From Mesorhizobium sophorae (GTDB lineage: Bacteria > Pseudomonadota > Alphaproteobacteria > Rhizobiales > Rhizobiaceae), in the NCBI RefSeq assembly GCF_002270415.1, contig NZ_NNRI01000007.1:1550001-1614000 (forward strand): a stretch of 64,000 nt of DNA. The letters are read 5' to 3'. Made by a program: the position numbers and the translations under genes. This document shows, one piece after another, positions 38,625-51,063 of this stretch. Position 1 is the stretch's first letter; every line of letters begins with the position of its first letter. A model generated the notes under the pieces. That model was not told the origin of the DNA. It was given only the letters and a program-made list of their open reading frames with translations, and did no database searches.

Positions 38625-39352
38625 TGGCCGGGACAACGCTGCTCGATATCAAGGGCGTGCAAACCTATTACGGCAACATCCGGGCGCTGAACGGCGTCGA
38701 TGTCCACGTCAACCAGGGTGAGATCGTGGCGCTGATTGGCGCCAACGGCGCCGGCAAGTCGACGCTGATGATGACCATTTTCGGCGCGCCTCGCGCTCGA
38801 TCCGGCTCCATTACCTTTGCCGGCACCGACATCACCCAGATGCCGACGCACGAGATCGCGCGCATGCGCATCGCCCAATCGCCGGAGGGCCGGCGCATCT
38901 TCCCGCGCATGACGGTGATGGAAAACCTGCAGATGGGCGCCAGCCTCGACAACCTCAAGCACTATGACGAGGACGTCGAGAAGGTGTTCACGCTGTTCCC
39001 GCGGCTCAAGGAGCGCGTCGCCCAGCGCGGCGGCACGCTGTCGGGCGGCGAGCAGCAGATGCTGTCGATCGGACGTGCGCTGATGGCGCGGCCGAAGCTG
39101 TTGTTGCTCGACGAACCGTCGCTGGGTCTGGCGCCGCTGATCGTCAAGCAGATCTTCGACGCCATCCGCGAGCTGAACCGCACCCAGGGGCTGACCGTGT
39201 TCCTGGTCGAGCAGAACGCTTTTGGCGCGCTGAAGCTCGCGACACGCGGCTACGTCATGGTCAACGGCAATGTGACGATGAGCGGCACCGGCAAGGAACT
39301 GCTCGCCAATCCGGAAGTGCGCGCCGCCTATCTCGAAGGCGGACACCACTGA
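38624..39352 (+). CDS. livF: Branched-chain amino acid ABC transporter ATPase LivF
   Basis: Second ATPase of the Liv importer: Walker A GANGAGKST, signature LSGGEQQM, Walker B LLLLDEPSLGL, and H-loop-region VEQNAFGAL. The typical LivF start LLDIKGVQTYYGNIRALNGV is present. 242 residues, normal length. Its ATG overlaps the livG stop by one base, so expression is coupled. Confidence 0.96.
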   Translation: MAGTTLLDIKGVQTYYGNIRALNGVDVHVNQGEIVALIGANGAGKSTLMMTIFGAPRARSGSITFAGTDITQMPTHEIARMRIAQSPEGRRIFPRMTVMENLQMGASLDNLKHYDEDVEKVFTLFPRLKERVAQRGGTLSGGEQQMLSIGRALMARPKLLLLDEPSLGLAPLIVKQIFDAIRELNRTQGLTVFLVEQNAFGALKLATRGYVMVNGNVTMSGTGKELLANPEVRAAYLEGGHH

Positions 39353-39354
39353 GG

Positions 39355-39450
39355 TTGGAGCGGAACGTGTGCATCCGATATTCCGCTCCAAGTTGTTTGT
39401 TTGTCGCGTGATCTTTGTCCGAAAAGTCTGCAACTTTTCGGGATCATGCT
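39355..39450. repeat. Two-hairpin mosaic repeat after livF
   Basis: TTGGAGCGGAA...TTCCGCTCCAA (39355-39391) is followed by the spacer GTTGTTTGTTTGTC and a second hairpin GTGATCTTTGTCCGAAAAGT...ACTTTTCGGGATCATGC (39409-39449). It lies inside the liv operon, between livF and a small membrane protein gene. Confidence 0.85.
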
Positions 39451-39464
39451 AGGGAGACTTCACC

Positions 39465-39812
39465 ATGCAGGGCATTCTTTACGAGGAGCCGTCGATCTGG
39501 CAGTTCTTCTTCGTCACCTGCCTGCTCGGCGGCTGGGCGGCCTGGATGACGGGCAAGGCCAGTGCCCAGACATGGCGCAGCTTCATCCATCTGTTCGTCT
39601 ATATGCTGGGCCTCGGCATCGGCATCCGCTTCATCCATCACGCGCTGTTCGGCGGCACGATGTTCTCGCTGCACTACTATATCGTCGACACGATCGTGCT
39701 GATGATCCTTGGCTTCGTCGGCTATCAATACACACGAACAAACCAGATGGTGACGCAGTATAATTGGCTCTACGAAAGAGCTTCAATCTTGAGCTGGAAG
39801 CCGAAAGGCTGA
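39465..39812 (+). CDS. Small membrane protein of the liv locus (DUF6867-like)
   Basis: A 115-residue protein with three hydrophobic segments (FFFVTCLLGGWAAWM, LFVYMLGLGIGIRFI, YYIVDTIVLMILGFVGYQY) and a short cytoplasmic-type tail. A protein of this kind sits between livF and the binding-protein gene in many alphaproteobacteria; I believe it is the DUF6867 family, but that name is from memory. Role unknown; an accessory part of the importer is a reasonable guess. GGGAGA precedes the ATG. Confidence 0.7.
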   Translation: MQGILYEEPSIWQFFFVTCLLGGWAAWMTGKASAQTWRSFIHLFVYMLGLGIGIRFIHHALFGGTMFSLHYYIVDTIVLMILGFVGYQYTRTNQMVTQYNWLYERASILSWKPKG

Positions 39813-39949
39813 GGTTCATCATTAACGCCGCTTCGGGGATGAATCGGCGTGACAAGTGCCTGAAAATCGGCAAACTATGCTTTCTGCGATAAGGGTGGGC
39901 ATCGCATGAAAGCTTCATCCACGCCCACTCCGTAAATGGGAGCGTTTAA

Positions 39950-41068
39950 ATGAAAAAATCACTTTTGTCCGCCGTCGCCCTGACCGCGCTCGTCGCGTTC
40001 GGCGGCAGCGCGTGGGCTGATGTACTGATCGGCGTTGCCGGTCCGATCACCGGTCCGAACGCAGCCTTCGGCGCACAGCTTCAGAAGGGTGCGGAAGCGG
40101 CTGTCGCCGACATCAATGCCAAGGGCGGCATCAATGGCGAGCAGATCAAGCTCGAGGTTGGCGACGACGTCTCCGATCCGAAGCAGGGCATCTCGGTCGC
40201 CAACAAGTTCGTCGGCGACGGCGTCAAGTTCGTGGTCGGCCACTTCAACTCGGGCGTCTCGATCCCGGCATCCGAAGTCTATGCGGAAAACAACATCGTC
40301 GAGATCACTCCGGCTGCAACCAACCCGCAGTTCACCGAGCGCGGCCTGTGGAACGTGTTCCGCACCTGCGGACGCGATGACCAGCAGGGTAGCATCGCCG
40401 GCGCTTATCTCGCCGCGAACTTCAAGGACGCCAAGATCGCCGTCGTGCACGACAAGACCACCTACGGTCAGGGCCTTGCCGACGAAACCAAGAAGGCGAT
40501 GAACGCCAAGGGCGTGACGGAAGTCATGTATGAAGGCATCAATGTCGGCGACAAGGACTTCTCGGCACTGATCGCCAAGATGAAGGAAGCCGGCGTCTCC
40601 ATCATCTATTGGGGCGGTCTGCACACTGAAGCCGGCCTGATCATCCGCCAGGCGGCCGACCAGGGCCTCAAGGCGACGCTGGTTTCCGGTGACGGCATCG
40701 TGTCGAACGAGCTGGCTTCGATCGCGGGCGACGCGGTTGCGGGCACGCTCAACACGTTCGGCCCGGATCCGCGCCTGATCCCCGCGAACAAGGAACTCGT
40801 CGAGAAGTTCCGTGCGCAGGGCTTCGAGCCGGAAGCCTACACGCTCTACGCATACGCTGCCGTGCAGGCGCTTTCGGAAGCGGCAGCAGCCGCCAAGTCG
40901 AACGACCCGCAGGAAGTTGCCAAGGCGCTGCATGCGAATGGACCGTTCAAGACCGTGCTCGGCGACCTGTCCTATGACGCCAAGGGCGACCCGACGCTGC
41001 CCGGCTACGTCATGTACGAATGGAAGAAGGGCGACGACGGCAAGTACACCTACATCCAGAAGATGTAA
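39950..41068 (+). CDS. livK: Branched-chain amino acid ABC transporter substrate-binding protein
   Basis: Periplasmic binding protein of the Liv importer. The signal peptide is [23 protein letters not shown] with cleavage before DVLIG. The mature type I binding fold shows [53 protein letters not shown] and [13 protein letters not shown] [15 protein letters not shown], as in Leu/Ile/Val-binding proteins. 372 residues. A strong terminator follows, ending the liv locus. Confidence 0.94.
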   Translation: MKKSLLSAVALTALVAFGGSAWADVLIGVAGPITGPNAAFGAQLQKGAEAAVADINAKGGINGEQIKLEVGDDVSDPKQGISVANKFVGDGVKFVVGHFNSGVSIPASEVYAENNIVEITPAATNPQFTERGLWNVFRTCGRDDQQGSIAGAYLAANFKDAKIAVVHDKTTYGQGLADETKKAMNAKGVTEVMYEGINVGDKDFSALIAKMKEAGVSIIYWGGLHTEAGLIIRQAADQGLKATLVSGDGIVSNELASIAGDAVAGTLNTFGPDPRLIPANKELVEKFRAQGFEPEAYTLYAYAAVQALSEAAAAAKSNDPQEVAKALHANGPFKTVLGDLSYDAKGDPTLPGYVMYEWKKGDDGKYTYIQKM

Positions 41069-41092
41069 GCCTGTCGGCCTTGATCTTTACGG

Positions 41093-41124
41093 AATGCCCG
41101 GCGCTTCGCGCCGGGCATTTTTCG
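41093..41124 (+). terminator. Rho-independent terminator after livK
   Basis: An 11-bp stem ATGCCCGGCGC/GCGCCGGGCAT with a TTC loop is followed by TTTTTCG, 25 bp after the stop. Confidence 0.92.
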
Positions 41125-41366
41125 TTTGAGCCCCGCTCCCTTCCGGACGATCCGGCAAGCCGATAAAGCCGGCGTTTAGCCGGAAAAACATCAGGCCTTG
41201 AATGGCCGCGCCGGGGCTTTCTTGCGCGTTCGACCGAATGCGACCGACTTTGGCGCAAAGATTCCGTTTCAATCGATTTAATTGAGCGTCAATTTTGTTT
41301 GCACTGCAGCATTTTCGCGCTAATCATGACGCCAGTTTCGTCCCCGACACTGTCCGGAGTTCGTCC

Positions 41367-44825
<3,459 letters not shown>

Positions 44826-44869
44826 GAGCTGGCAAAGAACGGGCAGGCTGTCGGCGTCTGTCGGCAGCC

Positions 44870-44970
44870 TGGAGCGTGTTCCATCCCGATGGAATCGGGT
44901 TGGGGCTCCATCTCTGTGTTGGGGCATGAACTCCAGGGAAAACCGGTACCCACTTTTCGGGATCATGCCC
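44870..44970. repeat. Two-hairpin mosaic repeat after pyc
   Basis: TGGAGCGTGTTCCATCCCGA...TTGGGGCTCCA is followed by TCTCTGTGTTG and GGCATGAACTCCAGGGAAAA...CACTTTTCGGGATCATGCC. Same plan as the element at 39355-39450. Confidence 0.8.
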
Positions 44971-45083
44971 CTGTGGCTTGTTCGATAACAGCTTGACCCG
45001 CCGCCGCCGGTCGGGCATCGAACCGGCTCAAATTTGCCGCCGTAGTCCCCCGAGTCGCGGCGCAGAAACGATGTGGAGAAAAC

Positions 45084-45344
45084 ATGGCCGACGATATCAC
45101 CGAGACCAGCCAGACTGTTGCCGCCGGCCAGCTGCGTGCCTTCATCGAGCGCATAGAGCGGCTCGAGGAAGAGAAGAAGACCATTTCTGACGACATCAAG
45201 GAAGTGTTCGCCGAAGCCAAGGGGACCGGCTTCGACACCAAGGCGATGCGGACGATCATCCGGCTGCGCAAGAAGGACCAGGCAGAGCGGCAGGAGGAGG
45301 AAACCATCCTCGACCTGTACAAGGCCGCGCTCGGCATGGTGTAA
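45084..45344 (+). CDS. GapR-family DNA-binding protein (DUF2312)
   Basis: An 86-residue all-helical protein. [38 protein letters not shown] and [11 protein letters not shown] are the DUF2312 signature. In Caulobacter the family member GapR binds overtwisted AT-rich DNA ahead of replication and helps topoisomerases. The length is typical. The gene follows pyc after a repeat and is probably transcribed alone or with the next small gene. Confidence 0.92.
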   Translation: MADDITETSQTVAAGQLRAFIERIERLEEEKKTISDDIKEVFAEAKGTGFDTKAMRTIIRLRKKDQAERQEEETILDLYKAALGMV

Positions 45345-45394
45345 GACTAACCGGCCCGGCGCCCCATGCGGTTGCCGGAGATACGGTTCGAAAC

Positions 45395-45844
45395 ATGAGC
45401 GAATTCGACTTCGGCGCCCGCCGCGCCTCTGAATTCCGCCAGCGCGGTTTCTGGACGCTGTTCGAGGAACGGCATCCGGAGGAAAAGGCTCTGCTGGCGA
45501 GGCGCGGACCCTGGTTCTGGCAGCGCGGGCTGCCCGACTTCGCATTGGTTCTTTCCATGTATGTCGCGCCGGCGCAGAACCATGTCGGCGTCTTCTTTGG
45601 GCGCAACGAGAAGTTCGGTGCCACGGGAGCGTGGGCGCGGTTGAAGCCGTTCCAGCCGGCGATCGAAGGCAAGTTGAAGCTCAGGCCCGAACAGAGTTGT
45701 CAGGGGCTCGGCATCAATTCGATGTGGCGGGTGAATTGCTTTGCCGAGGACAACTGGCCTGCGATGGCCGACTGGTTGGTGACGGAGGCCTCGCGCATCG
45801 AGCGCGCGGTCACCGAGGTTCTGGCGGACGAAGTCGGAGCGTGA
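45395..45844 (+). CDS. Conserved hypothetical protein
   Basis: A 149-residue soluble protein, not recognised. It is rich in Trp and Phe near the N-terminus (GFWTLFEERHPEEK, GPWFWQRGLPDFAL) and has a helical end (WPAMADWLVTEASRIERAV). Codon usage and GC are like the neighbours, and the frame is the only long one on this strand, so it is likely real. Its ATG lies 50 bp after the GapR-like gene. Confidence 0.65.
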   Translation: MSEFDFGARRASEFRQRGFWTLFEERHPEEKALLARRGPWFWQRGLPDFALVLSMYVAPAQNHVGVFFGRNEKFGATGAWARLKPFQPAIEGKLKLRPEQSCQGLGINSMWRVNCFAEDNWPAMADWLVTEASRIERAVTEVLADEVGA

Positions 45845-45886
45845 GCTCGCGTCCGCCGACCGATGAGCGAGACGGGGCTTTTGCGA

Positions 45887-46396
45887 TCAGCTCGCCTTCG
45901 CCGTATCGCGGCCGATCTCGTCCAGATGGTGCTGCAGGGTCATATGGTCGAGCGTGCCCACCGGCAGATTGACGAACAGCGAGATGCGATTGCTGAGCAT
46001 GCGAAAGGCATCGGCGAAGGCGAGGTGCATCTCGGCGTCGGTGCCGTGGGCCTTGGCCGGGTCCGGTATCGCCCAAAGTGCCGTCATCGGATGGCCGGGC
46101 CATATGGGACAGGCTTCGTTCGCGGTGCTGTCGCAGACGGTGAAGACGAAGTTCATTTCCGGTGCGTCGGGCGCGGCGAATTCGTCCCAGCTTTTCGAGC
46201 GGGCGAAGCCGGTGTCGAAGCTGAGGGTTTCGAGCAGTTGAAGTGCGTAGGGATTGACCGTGCCCTTCGGTTGAGAGCCGGCGGAAAAGGCCCTGAACCT
46301 GCCGGCGCCGATCCGGTTGAGGATGGCTTCCCCCATGATGGATCGTGCCGAATTGGCGTTGCAGAGAAACAGCACATTGTAGAAATTGTCGCTCAT
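45887..46396 (-). CDS. Arsenate reductase/low-molecular-weight phosphatase family (ArsC)
   Basis: A 169-residue protein of the LMW tyrosine phosphatase fold. The active-site loop CNANSAR (C12, CX5R) follows VLFLCN, and FVFTVCDSTANEACPIWPG contains further cysteines, as in thioredoxin-type arsenate reductases. The start 46396 is chosen from GGAGG 7 bp upstream and the family N-terminus. No arsR or arsB is seen nearby. It is convergent with the upstream hypothetical gene. Confidence 0.88.
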   Translation of the reverse strand: MSDNFYNVLFLCNANSARSIMGEAILNRIGAGRFRAFSAGSQPKGTVNPYALQLLETLSFDTGFARSKSWDEFAAPDAPEMNFVFTVCDSTANEACPIWPGHPMTALWAIPDPAKAHGTDAEMHLAFADAFRMLSNRISLFVNLPVGTLDHMTLQHHLDEIGRDTAKAS

Positions 46397-46608
46397 CTCA
46401 AGACCTCCCTGGCAGGCGACTGGATGATTGAGCGGCAAATTCCGTCGGGACGTCGCCGCTTGGCAAAAGTATATCGAAAAGAAGCGGCGTAGAAAGGTTT
46501 CGCGACCGTGTGATGACATCCGGTCAGGTCACGATGTCCATTGTCGCCTGGTGTTGACAGTTTGTTGCGTTTGACGTTCCTGCCGACGCCGAAGCGAGGG
46601 TTGCGCCG

Positions 46609-46947
46609 ATGAATGTTTCAAAGCTCCCCGAAGACGAGAACGACACGGCCAGCCGGGGCTTCTTCCGCGCACGCTGGCAAGGCCTGGTGCCGCTCGATCG
46701 GCTGTTCTGGCGCGACCTCGTCCTTGTCGGCACGGCGATCAATGTCGTATCTTCGGTGACCGCGCTCATCCTGCTCGGACTGAAGCTGCCGCTCGCGCTG
46801 GTTCTGGCGGTGCATTTCGCGCCGGTGCCTTACAACATCTTCCTGACCTTTGCCGTATGGCGAACCACGGAAAGGGCCACCGGCGCCAAGGCCTCGCTGA
46901 TGACGCTCGGCGCCACATTGTGGCTGATCCTGTCGGTCGTGGTCTGA
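46609..46947 (+). CDS. Small membrane protein, unknown
   Basis: A 112-residue protein with three hydrophobic segments (DLVLVGTAINVVSSVTALIL, LPLALVLAVHFAPVPYNIFL, LMTLGATLWLILSVVV). Not recognised. The surrounding sequence offers no operon partner: ArsC is divergent upstream and MsrB convergent downstream. Confidence 0.65.
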   Translation: MNVSKLPEDENDTASRGFFRARWQGLVPLDRLFWRDLVLVGTAINVVSSVTALILLGLKLPLALVLAVHFAPVPYNIFLTFAVWRTTERATGAKASLMTLGATLWLILSVVV

Positions 46948-46978
46948 CAGTGCGGATACGGGGCACCTATCGCGCAAT

Positions 46979-47010
46979 GAAAAAGGGCGGCCGCAGCCGC
47001 CCTTTCAATT
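46979..47010 (-). terminator. Intrinsic terminator of msrB (works both ways)
   Basis: A 10-bp stem AAAGGGCGGC/GCCGCCCTTT with loop CGCA. On the minus strand it ends in TTTTTC, so it stops msrB transcription 16 bp after the stop codon; on the plus strand TTTCAATT follows, so it may also stop the small membrane gene. Confidence 0.85.
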
Positions 47011-47025
47011 CATCCGACGATCGGG

Positions 47026-47430
47026 TTAGGCCGTTGGCTCGAATTTCAGCGCCACGCCGTTGATGCAATAGCGCAGGCCGGTCGGTGGCGGGCCGTCCTC
47101 GAAGACATGGCCGAGATGGCTGCCGCAGCGGGCGCAATGGCATTCGGTGCGGACCATGCCATAGCTGCGGTCGACGGTGTTCTCGACCGAGCCCGGCACC
47201 GGGTCGTTGAAGCTCGGCCAGCCGGTGCCGCTCTCGAACTTCAGCTTGGACTCGAACAGCGGCTGGTCGCAGCCGACGCAGGAAAACGTGCCGGCGCGCT
47301 TCTCGTAGAGCAAAGCGCAGCTTCCCGGCCGCTCGGTGCCATGGCCGCGCATGACGGCATATTGCTCCGGCGTCAGCCGGGCGCGCCATTCGGCGTCGGT
47401 GCGGGTGACGGGGTAGGTGTGGGTGTCCAT
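47026..47430 (-). CDS. msrB: Peptide-methionine (R)-S-oxide reductase
   Basis: MsrB repairs methionine-R-sulfoxide in proteins. The 134-residue protein has both zinc pairs (CVGCDQPLF and [12 protein letters not shown]) and the catalytic cysteine in [22 protein letters not shown] and [10 protein letters not shown] are family hallmarks. It stands alone with its own terminator. Confidence 0.96.
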   Translation of the reverse strand: MDTHTYPVTRTDAEWRARLTPEQYAVMRGHGTERPGSCALLYEKRAGTFSCVGCDQPLFESKLKFESGTGWPSFNDPVPGSVENTVDRSYGMVRTECHCARCGSHLGHVFEDGPPPTGLRYCINGVALKFEPTA

Positions 47431-47531
47431 TTGATCTCCTCAGCCTTGCCGGCTCGTTGTTGATTGCAACCTCATATTCGCACCAAGATAGGCATTTGTT
47501 ACGAGGTTTGCCCGCATTTTCGATCGTGCCT

Positions 47532-48329
47532 TCACGCGATGGCTGCAAGATAGCGCGCGACCGATATATCGAATGCCGCTTTTGCGTCCCCAATCACATT
47601 CTGGTTCCACCATGCGCCGTAGATGTGGTTGAACTGGAAGGGCTCCAATGCCTTCGCGATGCGGCGCACGGCGGCTGCGTTGAGCGGGATATAGTTGGGA
47701 TAGCTGTACATGAAGCTGACATGGCGGCGCGTCGGCGTTACCTGCAATATGTCGCCGGACAGCAGGGCGTTGCCGCCATCGCGTTCCCAATGGAGCACCT
47801 GGCCGCCGGCAAAGTGGCCACCACAGCGGACAAGTGTCAGCGAAGGGTTGATAGGCAACGTCTCGCCCTCCCAACTGACGATCGCCTTGTGCGGCCGCAT
47901 GATCCATTGGCGGTCATCGGCGTGGAGAAAGATCGGCACACCGCCAAAAGCCTCGCTCCACTCGACCATCACCGAATAATAGTGGCAGTGCGAGATGGCT
48001 ATCGCTGTCAGGCCGCCGCGGCGGTTGATCTCGGCCACCGCCTCGTCGCTGACCATCGAGATGCAGTCCCACAGCACATTGCCGTGCGGCGTCTGCGCCA
48101 GCAACGCGCGCTGGCCGATGGCGAAGCGCGGCTCGATGCCGAAGGCGAGAACGCCGGCATCGTCCTTGACCACGACCCGGTGTCCGTCAGCGAGCTCCTC
48201 CGGTGTGATCCAGGCCTGGCCTTCCCAGCGCACATATTGCCGCTCGTCCTCGCAGATCGGGCAGCGGTTCGGCGGTGCCTTCATTGCCGCGAACTGGACG
48301 CCGCATTGCAGGCAGAGAAAGCAGGTCAT
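47532..48329 (-). CDS. MBL-fold metallohydrolase with N-terminal zinc-ribbon-like segment
   Basis: A 265-residue protein. The N-terminus has CFLCLQCG and CPIC, which look like a rubredoxin/zinc-ribbon pair. The rest is a metallo-beta-lactamase fold: SHCHYYS in place of the usual HxHxDH, then VRCGGHFAGGQVLHW and LLSGDILQV. Because the Asp-His of the first motif is replaced, the metal site may be altered. Substrate is unknown. It lies 16 bp downstream of the VWA gene on the same strand, so they may be cotranscribed. Confidence 0.78.
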   Translation of the reverse strand: MTCFLCLQCGVQFAAMKAPPNRCPICEDERQYVRWEGQAWITPEELADGHRVVVKDDAGVLAFGIEPRFAIGQRALLAQTPHGNVLWDCISMVSDEAVAEINRRGGLTAIAISHCHYYSVMVEWSEAFGGVPIFLHADDRQWIMRPHKAIVSWEGETLPINPSLTLVRCGGHFAGGQVLHWERDGGNALLSGDILQVTPTRRHVSFMYSYPNYIPLNAAAVRRIAKALEPFQFNHIYGAWWNQNVIGDAKAAFDISVARYLAAIA

Positions 48330-48345
48330 CGTTTTTCCTGTCTGT

Positions 48346-49536
48346 TCAATGCTTCCTTGAAAGCTGCCTGGTCGCGCCTTCGAGCCCGGCCAGCGTCAGC
48401 GGGAACATGCGGCCGCCGAAGACGTCGCGGATCATGGCAATCGAATGGGTATAGCCCCAGTTCTTCTCGTTCTCGGGGTTCAGCCATACCGCGTTGGGCC
48501 ATTGCTGCAACAGGCGGCCGAGCCAGACGGTCCCGGCCTCCGGGTTCCAGTGTTCCACCGAGCCGCCGGGCAGGGCGATCTCGTAAGGGCTCATCGAGGC
48601 GTCGCCAACGACGATCACCTTGTAGTCCGGCCCATATTTATGGATCAGGTCGAAGGTCGGGATCGTCTCGGCATGACGGCGGCGATTGTCCTTCCACACG
48701 CCCTCATAGAGGCAGTTGTGGAAATAAAAATATTCGAGCTGGCGGAATTCGGCGCGGGCGGCCGAAAACAGCTCTTCGACGCTCTTGATGTGGTCGTCCA
48801 TCGAGCCGCCGACATCGAAGAACATCAAGAGCTTCACCGCGTTGCGCCGTTCGGGCCGCGTCTGCACGTCGAGATAGCCGTGCTCGGCGGTGGCGTGGAT
48901 GGTGCCCGGCAGGTCGAACTCCTCCTCGGCGCCCTCGCGCACCCAGCGGCGCAGGCGCTTCAGCGCGATCTTGATGTTGCGGGTGCCGAGTTCGACGGCA
49001 TCATCGAAATTCCTGAACTCGCGTCTGTCCCAGATTTTAACGGCGCGTCGGTTGCGGCTTTCGTGCTGGCCGATGCGCACGCCTTCGGGATTGTAGCCAT
49101 AGGCGCCGAAGGGTGAGGTGCCGCCGGTGCCGATCCATTTCGAACCGCCCTGGTGGCGGCCTTTCTGCTCCTCCAGCCGCTGTTTCAAGGTCTCCATCAG
49201 CTTTTCGAAACCGCCGAGCGCCTGGACCAGTTTTTTCTCTTCGTCGGTCAGGTGCTTCTCGGCGAGCCGACGCAGCCATTCTTCGGGAATATTGGCGACA
49301 TCGACGGCATCCGGCCCGCTCAACGCCTCGACGCCCTTGAAAACATGGGCAAACACCTGGTCGAAGCGGTCGATGTGGCGCTCGTCCTTCACCAACGCGG
49401 TGCGGGCCAGATAGTAGAAACCCTCGACGTCGTAGTCGACCAACCCGACTTCCAGCCCCTCCAGCAGCGACAGATATTCCCGCAGCGAGACGGGAACACG
49501 CGCTGCCTTCAGTTCGAGGAAGAAAGGGATGAACAT
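48346..49536 (-). CDS. VWA-domain protein, CoxE-like
   Basis: A 396-residue protein of the CoxE/DUF58-type VWA group: N-terminal helical part (MFIPFFLELKAARVPVSLRE, YYLARTALVKDERHIDRFD), and a C-terminal von Willebrand A domain whose metal site reads FFDVGGSMD, a DxGxS form usual in this family. These proteins work with a MoxR-type AAA ATPase to activate or assemble metalloenzymes. The ATPase at 52659-53498 on the same strand is the probable partner; here GNAT, LysR and MFS genes lie between them. Confidence 0.88.
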   Translation of the reverse strand: MFIPFFLELKAARVPVSLREYLSLLEGLEVGLVDYDVEGFYYLARTALVKDERHIDRFDQVFAHVFKGVEALSGPDAVDVANIPEEWLRRLAEKHLTDEEKKLVQALGGFEKLMETLKQRLEEQKGRHQGGSKWIGTGGTSPFGAYGYNPEGVRIGQHESRNRRAVKIWDRREFRNFDDAVELGTRNIKIALKRLRRWVREGAEEEFDLPGTIHATAEHGYLDVQTRPERRNAVKLLMFFDVGGSMDDHIKSVEELFSAARAEFRQLEYFYFHNCLYEGVWKDNRRRHAETIPTFDLIHKYGPDYKVIVVGDASMSPYEIALPGGSVEHWNPEAGTVWLGRLLQQWPNAVWLNPENEKNWGYTHSIAMIRDVFGGRMFPLTLAGLEGATRQLSRKH

Positions 49537-49543
49537 GGTCTAT

Positions 49544-49990
49544 CTACAGCAGATCATACTCGATGAAGCCGGTCCGGCGCGCCACATAGTCGTAGAGCTT
49601 GCGCGCGGTGGCGTTGGTCTCGTGCGTCATCCAGTAGACATTCTTGACGCCGATTCTTGCGGCTTCCAGCTTTACCGCCTTGATCAGCTCAGCACCAATG
49701 CCCTTGCCGCGCACGTCCGGATCGGCGAACAGGTCCTGCAGATAGCAGTTGTTCTGCTCCGCCCAGCAGGAGCGGTGGTAGAGATAGTGGGTGAGGCCGA
49801 CAGCCTTGCCGTCGAGCGTGGCGATGAAACCCTTCGGTTCGAACTCGCCTGCCGTGAACAACCGCTTCCAGGTAACGGCGTAGACTTCTTCCGGCAGCTT
49901 GGTCTCGTAGAAGGTCAGATAGTCGGTCCACAGGCGCCGCCAGTCGGCATGGTCGGACTGCGCAAGCGGGCGGATAGTGATCTCGGTCAT
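49544..49990 (-). CDS. GNAT acetyltransferase
   Basis: A 148-residue GNAT protein (MTEITIRPLAQSDHADWRRL, YLQDLFADPDVRGKGIGAEL, TNATARKLYDYVARRTGFIE). The acetyl-CoA motif VRGKGIGAELIKA is intact. The substrate is unknown. Start 49990 is chosen from homology to family N-termini. It ends 7 bp before the VWA gene start and is likely cotranscribed with it. Confidence 0.9.
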   Translation of the reverse strand: MTEITIRPLAQSDHADWRRLWTDYLTFYETKLPEEVYAVTWKRLFTAGEFEPKGFIATLDGKAVGLTHYLYHRSCWAEQNNCYLQDLFADPDVRGKGIGAELIKAVKLEAARIGVKNVYWMTHETNATARKLYDYVARRTGFIEYDLL

Positions 49991-50055
49991 TTCGATCCCC
50001 GTGAAATCTGGAACCCGATCCATACCAACAGAATCGCGATCGGGAACATCCTTGC

Positions 50056-50928
50056 CTATCCCGCCGGCAAATCATACTCGCGAAAAGCGGTGGCGAGCAT
50101 ATGCAGCGCCTCTCTTGCCCGCGGCGCCAAGGCGCGCGAATGCAAGACGATATCGGAAGAGGGGATGGGCGGCAGGCCGAGCTTACGACCCACCTCGATC
50201 AAGCCAGGGGGAGCGACACGCTGGGCGAGGGCGCAAACGACGAAGCCGGCCGATACCGCGATGTTGACAGCCGCGCCGCCGCCGCCGACGAAAGCCTCGC
50301 TCCAGGCGATGCCTGCTCTATCCAGCGCCTCGACTGCTCTCAGCCGATCCGGGCAGTTGCATACGGTGCTTAGAAGAGCGAGGCGCAAGGGCGTCCCGGG
50401 CCGCCATTCGAAGGCAGGGGCCGCGAACCAGCCATAATGGGTGCGCGACAAGGCTTCGCCCCGGCGACTGTCGTCTTCCTGGTGCACGATCACCGCATCG
50501 AGTTCGCCCCTATCGAAAGCCTCCTGCAGCAAAGAGCTGGTATCGATCCTGATGTTGAGGGCAAGCGACGGATCATGGGCATGAAGCTGGGCTATCAATA
50601 TGGAAAGCTCGGGCCCCGCGACGTGGTCGACAAAGCCGAGAGCAAGGCGACACGGCGCCTCGGAAAACTCCGCCATGGCGCGTTCATGGGCGGCAAGGAA
50701 TTCGCGGGCTGCCGGGAGGAAAACCGCTCCCCTTGCCGACAGCCGCACGCGGCGCGGGGTTCGTTCGATCAGACGCGCGCCGAGCTTTTCTTCGAGCCGG
50801 CGCAGTTTGACGCTGATCGTCGCCTGGGTGCTACCCAGCGCGGCAGCCGCACGGGTGAAGCTCTGCAGATCAGCCACCATGACGAAGGTCCGCACAGCGT
50901 CGACATCAAGGCTTGCCATCTCGATCAT
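50056..50928 (-). CDS. LysR-family transcriptional regulator
   Basis: A 290-residue LysR protein with helix-turn-helix LDVDAVRTFVMVADLQSFTR, TQATISVKLRRLEEKLGARL, and an effector domain (LALGFVDHVAGPELSILIAQL). It is divergent from the frameshifted MFS gene, 135 bp away, and would be expected to control it. Confidence 0.92.
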   Translation of the reverse strand: MIEMASLDVDAVRTFVMVADLQSFTRAAAALGSTQATISVKLRRLEEKLGARLIERTPRRVRLSARGAVFLPAAREFLAAHERAMAEFSEAPCRLALGFVDHVAGPELSILIAQLHAHDPSLALNIRIDTSSLLQEAFDRGELDAVIVHQEDDSRRGEALSRTHYGWFAAPAFEWRPGTPLRLALLSTVCNCPDRLRAVEALDRAGIAWSEAFVGGGGAAVNIAVSAGFVVCALAQRVAPPGLIEVGRKLGLPPIPSSDIVLHSRALAPRAREALHMLATAFREYDLPAG

Positions 50929-51063
50929 TCCTTTTTGTCATCTCTGAAATAGAGATGCATAGTCTTTTTTCATGGTCAACCCTCGTCTATGTCACCTCCA
51001 TCGCAGTTTGCAAAGCACCCGCCCGTGGCTCACCTGCGAATGCTCCGATGGAAAGGGATTGCT

